The translations under genes and the position numbers were made by a program. A stretch of DNA of 49,114 bases from Methylaequor sp002691245 (GTDB lineage Bacteria; Pseudomonadota; Alphaproteobacteria; Methylaequorales; Methylaequoraceae): contig NZHH01000064.1 in NCBI GenBank assembly GCA_002691245.1, positions 1-49,114 of the forward strand, read 5' to 3'. A model generated the notes under the pieces. It was not told where the DNA came from. It saw only the letters and a list, made by a program, of their open reading frames with translations, and searched no databases. Of the stretch, positions 1-8,652 are shown piece by piece (positions within the stretch are counted from its first letter, which is position 1; the number at the start of each line of letters is the position of its first letter).

Positions 1-1386
1 AACTTAGGTGCTGAACAAGCATTATTAGGTGCCATTATTTCAAATAATCAAGCATTTGAAAAAATTGAAGAACTTTTAGAACCAGAATTTTTTTCAAGTA
101 AGATAAATAAAATAATATTTGAATCAATAAAAAAACTGGTCATCAATGACCAAGTAGCAGATATAAACACAATCAAAGTACAACTTGACGGAAATGAAGA
201 GTTTCAAAGAAATGGTGGTGTGAGTTATCTTCTTAAACTCTGTGAAAATACCATAAGTATTATTAATTCAAAACAATATGGAGAATTAATTCAAGATCTT
301 TTTATGAGAAGAAAATTAATAGATCTTGGAACTGACTTGATCAATGATTCATACGCTACTGATAATGATAATAATTCAATTAATTTAATTGAGAAAACTG
401 AGCAAAGTCTTTTCAATTTAACAAACAAAAATGATGTGAGCTCAGGACCTAGAGATTTTGAAGATATTATGTATAAAACTTTAGATTACGCCGAAAAAGC
501 ATTTAAAAAAAGCGATGACGTTATTGGATTAAAAACAGGGCTGTCAGATTTTGATAAAAAAATTGGAGGTTTACATAAATCTGATCTAATAATAATCGCA
601 GGCAGGCCTTCAATGGGGAAAACAGCATTTGCAACAAATATTGCTTCAAACATTTCAAATAATAACAACAAAAATAAAAAAATTAAAAATGTTCTTTTTT
701 TTTCACTAGAAATGTCATCTGAACAACTTGCGACTAGACTTCTTGGAGAGCTTGCTGAAATTTCATCAGAAAGTATCAGAACTGGCAACTTAACAAAACC
801 AGACTTTAACAAATTGATGATTTCCAGTGAAGAACTAAAAAAGCTTAATCTTTATATCGACGATACTCCAGCATTAAGTATTTCTTCAATTAGGACTCGT
901 GCAAGAAGAGTTAAAAGAAAATTTGGTTTAGATCTTTTGATATTAGATTATCTACAGTTAGTAAATGGTGATTCAAAATCTAATGACAACCGAGTACAGG
1001 AAATTTCAGATATAACAAGGGGTCTAAAAGCTATAGCCAAAGAATTAGAAATACCAGTCATAGCTCTGTCACAACTTTCAAGGAAAGTTGAAGATCGAGA
1101 AGAAAAAAGACCACAATTATCTGACCTTAGAGAATCAGGAGCAATTGAACAAGACGCTGATTTAGTGGTTTTCCTGTATCGTGAGGAATATTACTTAGCA
1201 CGAACTGAACCTCAAGAAGGAACTGACAAACACGAGGTTTGGACTAGTAAAATGGAGAAAGTTCATAATATAGCTGAGGCAATAATTGCAAAACATAGGC
1301 ATGGACCAATCTCCAAAGTAAAACTTCATTTTAACCCTAGTTGGACAAAATTTTCAGATTTAGCAGATAATAATCATCAGCAATAA
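1..1386 (+). CDS. dnaB: Replicative DNA helicase DnaB (5' end outside window)
   Basis: Hexameric replicative helicase that unwinds DNA at the fork and recruits primase. The reading frame is open from base 1, and its first visible residues (NLGAEQALLGAII) match the start of the DnaB N-terminal domain, so only a few codons are missing and the ATG at 220 is internal. The RecA-like C-terminal domain carries Walker A GRPSMGKTAF (nt 601-630), then a Walker B-like LLILDYLQLV and the DnaB motif LSQLSRKVEDR. It ends with the usual basic C-terminal region. It heads a same-strand series (mlaE, mlaF, cvpA, purF), although alr and radA, often found between dnaB and cvpA in Alphaproteobacteria, are absent here. 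The family assignment is secure. Confidence 0.96.
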   Translation, partial: NLGAEQALLGAIISNNQAFEKIEELLEPEFFSSKINKIIFESIKKLVINDQVADINTIKVQLDGNEEFQRNGGVSYLLKLCENTISIINSKQYGELIQDLFMRRKLIDLGTDLINDSYATDNDNNSINLIEKTEQSLFNLTNKNDVSSGPRDFEDIMYKTLDYAEKAFKKSDDVIGLKTGLSDFDKKIGGLHKSDLIIIAGRPSMGKTAFATNIASNISNNNNKNKKIKNVLFFSLEMSSEQLATRLLGELAEISSESIRTGNLTKPDFNKLMISSEELKKLNLYIDDTPALSISSIRTRARRVKRKFGLDLLILDYLQLVNGDSKSNDNRVQEISDITRGLKAIAKELEIPVIALSQLSRKVEDREEKRPQLSDLRESGAIEQDADLVVFLYREEYYLARTEPQEGTDKHEVWTSKMEKVHNIAEAIIAKHRHGPISKVKLHFNPSWTKFSDLADNNHQQ

Positions 1387-1492
1387 ATTAATCTAAAATT
1401 AAAGGTAAATTTGTTATAGAAATTTAAATATTATTGGTTTCTAGTTGAAAACAATATATTGTCTACGTAACAAAAATTTTCAAATCACAGTA

Positions 1493-2266
1493 ATGAATTT
1501 TTTAAATAAAGTATTTTCTATTGTTTTCAACTTTTTTTATTCAATTGGAGAGATTGTAAACTTTTTTCTAGATTCCTTAAAATTTGCCATAATCGGAAAA
1601 TTTTATCATCAAATATTTTTTAAACAATGTATTAAAATCGGATTTAATTCACTCCCAGTTGTAGGACTCACTTCGATATTCACTGGAATGGTTTTAGCTC
1701 TTCAATCATATACCGGATTTTCAAGGTTCTCAGCTGAGAGTGCAATTCCAAATGTTGTTGTTTTATCCATAACTAGAGAACTAGCACCAGTTCTTGCCGG
1801 ATTAATGGTCGCAGGAAGATCCGGTGCTGCTATTGCTGCTGAAATAGGTACTATGAAAGTAACTGAGCAAATTGACGCATTAAAAACACTTTCAACGAAC
1901 CCATATAATTATTTAATTATTCCAAGAATATTAGCTGGAATAATTTCTCTACCAGTTTTAGTTTTTATTGGAGATATTATTGGTGTAATGGGAGGTTACT
2001 TAATATGTGTTAATCTTCTAAATTTCAATCCTACAGTGTATCTTCAGAATACATTCAATTTTGTTCAATTTATCGATGTTTTTTCCGGTCTAGTTAAAGC
2101 AAGTGTTTTTGGGTTTTTAATAACATTTATGGGTTGTTACCATGGATTTAATGCAAGAGGTGGTGCTCAAGGTGTGGGGCAATCCACTACATACTCAGTT
2201 GTATCATCCTCTATACTAATCCTTTTGATGAATTATATAATTACTTCATTCTTTTTTAAATTATGA
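1493..2266 (+). CDS. mlaE: MlaE-family ABC transporter permease (phospholipid transport)
   Basis: Integral inner-membrane permease of the Mla-type system that moves phospholipids between the membranes of Gram-negative cells. The protein is 257 aa with several hydrophobic segments and the MlaE signature GRSGAAIAAEIGTMKV followed by TEQIDAL. I chose ATG 1493 because it gives the family's usual length and N-terminus (MNFLNKVF). An in-frame TTG at 1445 would add 16 residues, and neither start has a convincing Shine-Dalgarno. The stop overlaps the mlaF start (ATGA), indicating coupled translation. No mlaD-like substrate-binding gene follows directly, so the remaining parts must be encoded elsewhere. 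Confidence 0.9.
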   Translation: MNFLNKVFSIVFNFFYSIGEIVNFFLDSLKFAIIGKFYHQIFFKQCIKIGFNSLPVVGLTSIFTGMVLALQSYTGFSRFSAESAIPNVVVLSITRELAPVLAGLMVAGRSGAAIAAEIGTMKVTEQIDALKTLSTNPYNYLIIPRILAGIISLPVLVFIGDIIGVMGGYLICVNLLNFNPTVYLQNTFNFVQFIDVFSGLVKASVFGFLITFMGCYHGFNARGGAQGVGQSTTYSVVSSSILILLMNYIITSFFFKL

Positions 2267-2976
2267 GAAAACTAAAAATTACTGTGAAAGAACTCAATAA
2301 GAGTTTTAAAAAAAAAGTAATTCTAAAAGATCTTAACCTAGATATCTTTCAATCAGAATCATTATCCATAATAGGTGAATCCGGATCTGGTAAGTCAATA
2401 CTAACAAGATGTTTGACAGGCCTGATGGAATATGAAACTGGTGAAATTCTTTTTGAAAATTCAAGTAATATAAAAGAATTAAGTTTGAATGATAAAATGA
2501 AATATATGTCAAATTTTGGTATCCTTTTTCAAAATTCTGCACTTCTTGATAGCCTAACTATTTTAGAGAACTTGAAGTTTGCAAAGGAAAAAATTAATTA
2601 TAATAAAAATTTGGATGAAGTCGGTCTTCCAAAAAGTATTCTTAGTAAATTTCCTTCTGAATTATCTGTTGGAATGCAAAAAAGAGTTGGTCTGGCTCGG
2701 GCTATAATTAAAGATCCTGAAATTTTGATTTTAGATGAACCTACAACAGGTTTAGACCCAATTATTGCAAGGCAAATCAATCTTCTTATAAAAGATCTAG
2801 TTAAAGAAAAAAAAATCACAACAATTACTGTTACGCATGACATGGAAAGTGTGTATGAATTTGCAGATTACGTTGCTTTCTTGAAAGATGGGAAAATTGA
2901 GTGGTATGGTTATGCAAAAAAAATTAATAAATCTACTAACGTGAATTTAAATAATTTTATTAAAGGTATAGATTGA
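2263..2976 (+). CDS. mlaF: MlaF-family ABC transporter ATP-binding protein
   Basis: Cytoplasmic ATPase partner of the MlaE permease. The 237-aa protein shows a complete ABC ATPase set: Walker A GESGSGKS (38-45), Q-loop Gln at about 90, signature LSVGMQKR (134-141), Walker B ILILDEP (154-160) and switch His192 in TVTHDM. The signature LSVGMQ, instead of LSGGQ, is typical of MlaF proteins. It overlaps mlaE by 4 bp, which fixes the start at 2263. The specific Mla assignment rests on the MlaE neighbour as well as on the signature. Confidence 0.9.
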   Translation: MRKLKITVKELNKSFKKKVILKDLNLDIFQSESLSIIGESGSGKSILTRCLTGLMEYETGEILFENSSNIKELSLNDKMKYMSNFGILFQNSALLDSLTILENLKFAKEKINYNKNLDEVGLPKSILSKFPSELSVGMQKRVGLARAIIKDPEILILDEPTTGLDPIIARQINLLIKDLVKEKKITTITVTHDMESVYEFADYVAFLKDGKIEWYGYAKKINKSTNVNLNNFIKGID

Positions 2977-2992
2977 GAAAAGATTAATTACA

Positions 2993-3628
2993 ATGTTTGA
3001 CGTTTTAATTTTATTAATTATATTAGTTTCTGCCTGTTTTGCATTTTTTCGAGGTATTTCACTTGAGATTCTCTCAATAAGTGGCTGGATAATCTCATTT
3101 TTAGGTTCCTATTTATACGGAAATAGTTTGGTAAATATTATTAACCAAATCTTAAATAATATTTTTATTTCTAATATAATTTCATATGTAATTACTTTTT
3201 TAGTAATATTTATAGTTTTTTCATTTTTAACAAGAAAGTTTTCTAGTTATATCAAAGATAGTTACGTTGGTTTGCTTGACAAAAGTCTTGGTTTCGTCTT
3301 TGGAATTACACGAGGATACGTTTTGGTGGGGTTATGCTTTTTTACCTTTGACTATTTCTATCAAGGCAAAAAAATAGATTTGATTGAAAATTCAAAAATT
3401 ATACCTATCATAAAAATCACTAACAATATGATACTAGAGTTAATGAATATTGATAATAAATATTCGAAGAAGCTAAGGGATGAAATCAAAAAAAAGTCTG
3501 ATTTACTTTTTGAAAAGAGTATTGACTCAAAATTAAAGTTAAAAAAGAATAGTGAAACAGAACAAAATATTTATGACAATATTGGTAGAAAAAATATTGA
3601 AAATATAATTGAAAATAATTTAGAATAA
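2993..3628 (+). CDS. cvpA: CvpA-family membrane protein
   Basis: A 211-aa protein with about four N-terminal hydrophobic helices, including a FFRGISLEILSISGWIISF stretch typical of the CvpA (colicin V production) family, followed by a charged C-terminal tail of about 70 residues rich in Lys, Asn and Glu. It lies one base upstream of purF; cvpA-purF is a widely conserved pair. The molecular role of CvpA is not settled; proposed roles concern the envelope. The start ATG 2993 is 16 bp after mlaF. Confidence 0.85.
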   Translation: MFDVLILLIILVSACFAFFRGISLEILSISGWIISFLGSYLYGNSLVNIINQILNNIFISNIISYVITFLVIFIVFSFLTRKFSSYIKDSYVGLLDKSLGFVFGITRGYVLVGLCFFTFDYFYQGKKIDLIENSKIIPIIKITNNMILELMNIDNKYSKKLRDEIKKKSDLLFEKSIDSKLKLKKNSETEQNIYDNIGRKNIENIIENNLE

Positions 3629-3629
3629 A

Positions 3630-5090
3630 GTGTATCTTTACCTTCCAAAATCAAAACCTAAAGACGAATGTGGTGTATTTGGCGTATATAATCACGATCA
3701 CGCTGCGCAATTAACTGCTTTGGGACTTCATGCATTGCAACATAGGGGACAAGATTCTGCTGGCATTGTAACTTCAAATAAAGAAAAGTTTTTTGCACAC
3801 CGGGGTATGGGACAAGTTTCAGATGTTTTTTCAAATAAAGATATTCTATTAAAATTAACAGGTAATATCTCTGTTGGGCACAACCGGTATGGAACAACCG
3901 GAGAGTCTGCACTAAAAAATGTTCAGCCTTTATTTTCAGAGATTAATATAGGTGGCATTGCTATTGCTCATAATGGAAATCTAACAAATACCAACCAACT
4001 AAAAGAAAAGCTTATTAAAAATGGTGCTATTTTTCAGTCAACTTCTGATACAGAAGTTATTCTTCACTTAATTTCTACGTATAAAGGAAAACTAATTGAC
4101 AGATTGATTTATGCTTTGGAGTCTATAAGAGGTGCATTTTCTTTGGTATTACTCACCCATGATTCATTGATTGGCGTGAGAGATCCGTTTGGAATAAGGC
4201 CCCTTGTTCTTGGAAAACTTAATGAATCTTTTATTTTAAGTTCAGAGAGTTGTGGACTAGATATTATTGGAGCCGAATTAATTAGGGATATAGAGCCTGG
4301 CGAAATAGTTATTATAAAAAATAACATTGTGGAATCTATAAAACCATTTAAAAAAACTTGCTTAAGACCTTGTCTGTTTGAATATATATATTTCTCTAGA
4401 CCAGATAGTGTTTTAGAAGGAAGAAATGTTTATAACGTAAGAAAAAATATTGGAAATCAGTTAGCATTGGAGAATAAAGGAGATAATAAACTGATTGATA
4501 TTGTAATTCCAATTCCTGATTCTGGAAATGCTTCGGCTTTGGGTTATGCTGAAAAAATTAAAAAACCATTTGAACTGGGAATTATTAGAAACCACTACAC
4601 TGGCAGAACGTTTATAGAAGATTCAACTACAGTAAGAAACCTCTCAGTAAGACTTAAACACAATCCTAATACATCATCATTTAAAAATAAAAATATTGCA
4701 CTAATTGATGATTCTGTTGTTAGAGGTACAACTTCAATAAAGATTGTGGAGATGTTAAAAAATTGTGGGGTAAAGAAGATTCATATGCGAATTGCTAGTC
4801 CACCAGTAAAATATCCTTGTTTTTACGGAATTGATACTCCCACAAAAGAAGAATTATTAGCATCAAAATATACCATCACTCAAATCAAAGATTACATTGG
4901 GGTAGACAGTCTAAAATTCATATCATTGAATGGGGTTTATAAAGCTTTAGGATTTAAAAATGGTAGAGATACCAAAAATCCCCTTTTTACTGATCACTAT
5001 TTTAGCGGAGATTATCCGGTAAAGTTAATCGATCAAGATGCGGGTGTTTCCCCTTCTCAATTATCATTACTAATTGAACCAACTAAATAA
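3630..5090 (+). CDS. purF: Amidophosphoribosyltransferase PurF
   Basis: First committed enzyme of purine synthesis; it converts PRPP and glutamine to 5-phosphoribosylamine. The 486-aa protein has an N-terminal Ntn glutaminase domain in which Cys14 (KDECGVFGVY) should become the catalytic N-terminal Cys after propeptide removal, followed by HRGQDSAGI and GHNRYGTTG. The C-terminal phosphoribosyltransferase domain carries the PRPP loop IALIDDSVVRGTTS (about 356-369). The start codon is GTG at 3630, one base after the cvpA stop; no in-frame ATG lies upstream of the catalytic Cys. Confidence 0.96.
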   Translation: MYLYLPKSKPKDECGVFGVYNHDHAAQLTALGLHALQHRGQDSAGIVTSNKEKFFAHRGMGQVSDVFSNKDILLKLTGNISVGHNRYGTTGESALKNVQPLFSEINIGGIAIAHNGNLTNTNQLKEKLIKNGAIFQSTSDTEVILHLISTYKGKLIDRLIYALESIRGAFSLVLLTHDSLIGVRDPFGIRPLVLGKLNESFILSSESCGLDIIGAELIRDIEPGEIVIIKNNIVESIKPFKKTCLRPCLFEYIYFSRPDSVLEGRNVYNVRKNIGNQLALENKGDNKLIDIVIPIPDSGNASALGYAEKIKKPFELGIIRNHYTGRTFIEDSTTVRNLSVRLKHNPNTSSFKNKNIALIDDSVVRGTTSIKIVEMLKNCGVKKIHMRIASPPVKYPCFYGIDTPTKEELLASKYTITQIKDYIGVDSLKFISLNGVYKALGFKNGRDTKNPLFTDHYFSGDYPVKLIDQDAGVSPSQLSLLIEPTK

Positions 5091-5093
5091 AAA

Positions 5094-5759
5094 ATGAATA
5101 CAATGAAAGGAAAAAATGGAATCATCTTTGGTTCAACTGGATTGATTGGCTACAAAGTTGCTACTGAGCTTGCTAAATTAGACACAAACCTAATATTACA
5201 AGGTACATCGAGAAAAAAATTAACAAATTTAGATAATGANATCAAACTNATGAAAAAGNAAGCAACTCTTTTTCAGGCTAATGTTTTAAATAAAGAATTC
5301 TACCAAAGTCTTCTTGAANTNATTGGATCGAGATTTCATAAAATAGACATTCTAATTAATTTAATTGGTCTATTTANAGGATTAAAACCTCTCACACACC
5401 TATCTCATAAAGAGTGGGATGAACTTATAGAAATTAATTTTTCCTCTTATTGGCGAATTTTAAAAGAATTAGAACCTTTAATAAGAAAATCGGAAAAACC
5501 TAAAATAATAACAATCACAAATTCTGAAGTCTCTAAAGGAAAAGAATATCATAATACTTTTAGTATATGCAAAAATGGNATGAANTCTTTAATAGAAATA
5601 TTTAANAAAGAGAACAAAAATCTNAAANTNGAAACTTATCTTNTAGAAACNGAAGTATTTAACGATGGAATGAGTTCNAAACTTTCNAATAACAAAAAGT
5701 TGGATGAAATCAGTTTTGAGAAAACTNTTAATAAAATTTTAANTTTGTGTAAGCAATAA
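5094..5759 (+). CDS. Short-chain dehydrogenase/reductase-like protein with Phe at the catalytic Tyr position
   Basis: A 221-aa Rossmann-fold SDR-like protein encoded 3 bp after purF. It has a nucleotide-binding GSTGLIG (13-19), an NLIGLF stretch where SDRs have NNAG, and IEINFSSYW in the usual N-helix region. At the catalytic YxxxK position the sequence reads FSICK (156-160), so Tyr is replaced by Phe although Lys remains. This suggests loss of classical oxidoreductase chemistry or a structural/NAD(P)-sensing role. ATG 5103 is an alternative start. About 20 ambiguous bases lie in the gene, some at non-synonymous positions, which fits relaxed constraint. The substrate is unknown. Confidence 0.7.
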   Translation: MNTMKGKNGIIFGSTGLIGYKVATELAKLDTNLILQGTSRKKLTNLDNXIKXMKKXATLFQANVLNKEFYQSLLEXIGSRFHKIDILINLIGLFXGLKPLTHLSHKEWDELIEINFSSYWRILKELEPLIRKSEKPKIITITNSEVSKGKEYHNTFSICKNXMXSLIEIFXKENKNXKXETYLXEXEVFNDGMSXKLXNNKKLDEISFEKTXNKILXLCKQ

Positions 5760-5778
5760 ATTTTTANTGAANTATTNT

Positions 5779-7074
5779 TTAGAGAAAAATATCNTTTACT
5801 AAGGTTTTGTACCAACCATANGCATGTTTTGCNTCTTTTCTTCTATCAGATTTACTAGATTGAACNAANCTTTCGTTACTTCCCGTTGAAANAATTTTGT
5901 TTTTTNNNTTATTTAATCTATACCATGCTGAAATTGAGAAGGCTCTTTCATGATCTGAAAAGCTATAACAAGTATTTAAAAATANTGGATCAATATATTT
6001 TTTTTCCANAATTCTATTNATCAAATTTAGTGTTAATACCTTTGCTTGACTATTTGCNGAAAAACCTGATTTTGGCATATCCCAAGCATATACTGAATCT
6101 CCAACAACATATATATCCTNAAAATTCTTTAATTCAAAGGTTACTGGATTAATTGAGCACCAGTCTTTTTTGTCAGNCAATAAACGTGAATCAAATATTA
6201 CTTTNCCTGCTTTTTGGTCAGGAATTACATTAATAAAATTAGCTTTGAAAGTTTGCCCTTGATCATTTTTTACAAAATTATTNTTATGATCNTANATNAC
6301 TACTTTTCCCCCATTTTTTCTAGAAACCCACTCNATTGTATTTCTAAATTTGAGGTTCCACTCCCTGAAAAAATTTTGTTGTTTTGTAAAAGAATTTTTT
6401 GAATCCAAAANTAATATTTTNACATTCATCTTTTTCCTTTTNAAGTAATTAGCAATAAGTGAAGCTCTTTCATAAGGTGCNGGAGGGCATCTATATGGAT
6501 AATCTGGNGACGTAATAATAATTTTNGAATTNTTTTCNAGATCATATAATTTTTTCTTAAACATACTAATATCACTATCGCCATCCCAGCAATGTGGAAN
6601 ATATGATTGATCTNATGNATTAAAANCATTAATAATATTATTTTTNTAACTTATTCCAGGAGATAGAATAAGAAAATCAAAACTAATTTTTAAANCATTA
6701 GTTAAACTTATAAATTTGTTATCAGAGTCAATATATTTAACCTCTTNGTTAANAAAAATNACATTNTTATANCTANTCTTGTTTAGTGAAAATGTTATTT
6801 CNTCTTCCTTTAATATATCACCTATTACCAAGTTNGANAAAGGNCCCGTTCTTATTTTATTATTTTTATCAATAACNGTTATATCAATTANNTCAGACAT
6901 TTTATTTAAATATTGAAGACATGAAGCACCTCCAATACCTGTTCCTAAAATCACTACTTTAGGTTTNCTTTTTGCATTTNATCTTTTTATTAAAAACANG
7001 TTCAANAAATTAAAGTAAGTCAACCCAAATANAATCTTCTTAATAAATCTTCTTCTGGAAATGTTTTTAGTCAT
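5779..7074 (-). CDS. fccB: Flavocytochrome c sulfide dehydrogenase-like flavoprotein (FccB/SoxF family)
   Basis: Probable periplasmic FAD protein that oxidises sulfide and passes electrons to the adjacent cytochrome. The 431-aa product starts with a Tat-type signal (SRRRFIKK, 6-13), then the FAD-binding VVILGTGIGGAS (about 41-51). The two redox cysteines of the family are present in YRCPxAPYERASL (Cys196) and DWCSINPVTFE (Cys306), and a VVGDSVYAW segment matches the second FAD-contact region. Where classical FccB has a Cys carrying the 8-alpha-linked FAD, the bases read RTG-P-(F/L)-SN (Gly77), so FAD is probably not covalently bound. It overlaps fccA by 8 bp. It contains many ambiguous bases, several at non-synonymous positions. 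Confidence 0.82.
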   Translation of the reverse strand: MTKNISRRRFIKKIXFGLTYFNXLNXFLIKRXNAKXKPKVVILGTGIGGASCLQYLNKMSXXIDIXVIDKNNKIRTXPXXNLVIGDILKEXEITFSLNKXXYXNXIFXNXEVKYIDSDNKFISLTNXLKISFDFLILSPGISXKNNIINXFNXXDQSYXPHCWDGDSDISMFKKKLYDXEXNXKIIITXPDYPYRCPXAPYERASLIANYXKRKKMNXKILXLDSKNSFTKQQNFFREWNLKFRNTXEWVSRKNGGKVXXXDHXNNFVKNDQGQTFKANFINVIPDQKAXKVIFDSRLLXDKKDWCSINPVTFELKNFXDIYVVGDSVYAWDMPKSGFXANSQAKVLTLNLXNRIXEKKYIDPXFLNTCYSFSDHERAFSISAWYRLNXXKNKIXSTGSNEXXVQSSKSDRRKXAKHXYGWYKTLVXDIFL

Positions 7075-7342
7075 AAATTAAATCNGCNATATNTAAAATA
7101 TCATCTTTTGATAAAACCTTTGATATTCTATGCATAACATTATTNGTTTTCTGAGTTTTGTAACCTAACATTAACTCAANNAATTCNTCTTTAGATATAT
7201 CATATAAAAAAGGTATTTCTTTNACATGNTTATTTAAATTATGACAAGCTTTACAATTTTCAACAATAATCTTNATTTTTCCATCTCTAGCATAGCAAAG
7301 ACATGAAAAAAATATAAAAAAAAGGAAACTAACCTTTTTCAT
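7067..7342 (-). CDS. fccA: Small periplasmic c-type cytochrome, FccA/SoxE-like partner of FccB
   Basis: A 91-aa class I monoheme cytochrome c. It has a Sec signal peptide (MKKVSFLFFIFFSCLCYA), one heme-attachment site CKACH (30-34) and a likely axial Met70 in the NNVMHRISKVL segment followed by the LSKDDI turn usual in sulfide-dehydrogenase cytochromes. It overlaps der upstream (14 bp) and fccB downstream (8 bp) on the same strand, so the three should be translated from one message. The likely role is to accept electrons from FccB for the respiratory chain. Confidence 0.82.
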   Translation of the reverse strand: MKKVSFLFFIFFSCLCYARDGKXKIIVENCKACHNLNXHXKEIPFLYDISKXEXXELMLGYKTQKXNNVMHRISKVLSKDDILXXXDLIYD

Positions 7343-8651
7343 AAGGATTATTTGTTTTTTTAAANAGAATTTTTATAGGAAGNCCANTTAATTTAAAATC
7401 TTTTTTTAGTTTATTTGATAAAAATCTCTTGTAATGATCAGTCAACGAATTGGGATAATTTGAAAAAATATTAAATTTTGGAGGTGATACTTTAATTTGA
7501 GAAATATACTTCAATTTTACAATGTTTCCACTTTTCAAAGGTGGTGGGTTTTCTTTCATTATGAAATTTAACCATTTATTTAATTCATTTGTTTTAATTT
7601 TTTTTCCCCAAATTTGTATTTGTTTTTTTATTATGAGATCTAAATCTTTAAATCCAATATTCTTTTTTGCTGAAGTAAAGAGAATTGGAACATCTCTTAT
7701 TTGTGGGTTTAGTTCCTTTATATGTTTTAGCGTTTGTTCTCTTGAAAATTCTTTATTAGTGTCAATTTTATTTACTAAAATGATCATACATCTATTTTCA
7801 TTATAAATTAATCTTACTATCTTTGAGTTAATCTTTTCGTAATAATTATTTATATCAAAAATCATAAGTATCAATTTACTTAATCTGATTTTTTTTAAAG
7901 TTTGGTCCGTAGATAATTTATTGACCTTTTCTTTATTTTTATTTGAAAAACCTGCAGTATCAAAGATTTTAAAATTAACATCTTTCAAATTTGTAATAGA
8001 TTCAACAGCATCTCTTGTTAGATTAGGTTCTGAACCAGTCAAGGATATCTTTTTATTGTTTATTAAATTAAATATTGTTGATTTGCCTGTGTTTGTTTTA
8101 CCAATTATTGCAATAGATAGCTTCTCATGATTATCTTGTTCAATTTTATTTGTTCCAGAATCTTCTAAACACTCATAAATAACCCACTTTAATTGATCGA
8201 TATTTTGATTATGGCTGGCTGAAATTAAAATAACATTTCCAAAACCTTTTTTTTGAAGTCTTACCTTTATATTCTCATTTACAATCCCCTCCGTTTTGTT
8301 GAGCACTATCAAAATTTTTTTATTAAGTTTTCTTACGGTTTGCATAATATCCAAATCAAGCCCTGTAAGTTCAGATTTTCCATCAAAAACTAAAATTATC
8401 AGATCAGCATAATTTGCATAATGAAGGGTTGATTTTATAATATCTTTTTCTAAATCGTTACCAGCATCTTTTAGCCCTGGTGTATCAAACAATTCACATT
8501 CTTTATCCCAAAGTTTTAACTTTTTTTTTCTAATATCCCTAGTTAGACCAGGTAAATCATGGACAATAGCAATATTTTTTTTTAAAAAAACGTTAAACAA
8601 TGATGATTTTCCAACATTTGGTTTTCCTAAAATTACGACTTTCGTTGACAT
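7329..8651 (-). CDS. der: Ribosome-assembly GTPase Der (EngA)
   Basis: Essential double GTPase for maturation of the large ribosomal subunit. The 440-aa protein has two tandem G domains, with P-loops GKPNVGKS (9-16) and GKTNTGKS (184-191), G3 motifs DTPG and DTAG, and NKTE/NKID specificity motifs. It ends with the KH-like domain (LTDHYKRFLSNKLKKDF). It follows bamB by 1 bp, a gene order (TPR protein, bamB, der) common in Proteobacteria. The final codons run into fccA. A few ambiguous bases lie near the 3' end. Confidence 0.95.
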   Translation of the reverse strand: MSTKVVILGKPNVGKSSLFNVFLKKNIAIVHDLPGLTRDIRKKKLKLWDKECELFDTPGLKDAGNDLEKDIIKSTLHYANYADLIILVFDGKSELTGLDLDIMQTVRKLNKKILIVLNKTEGIVNENIKVRLQKKGFGNVILISASHNQNIDQLKWVIYECLEDSGTNKIEQDNHEKLSIAIIGKTNTGKSTIFNLINNKKISLTGSEPNLTRDAVESITNLKDVNFKIFDTAGFSNKNKEKVNKLSTDQTLKKIRLSKLILMIFDINNYYEKINSKIVRLIYNENRCMIILVNKIDTNKEFSREQTLKHIKELNPQIRDVPILFTSAKKNIGFKDLDLIIKKQIQIWGKKIKTNELNKWLNFIMKENPPPLKSGNIVKLKYISQIKVSPPKFNIFSNYPNSLTDHYKRFLSNKLKKDFKLXXLPIKIXFKKTNNPYEKG

Positions 8652-8652
8652 T

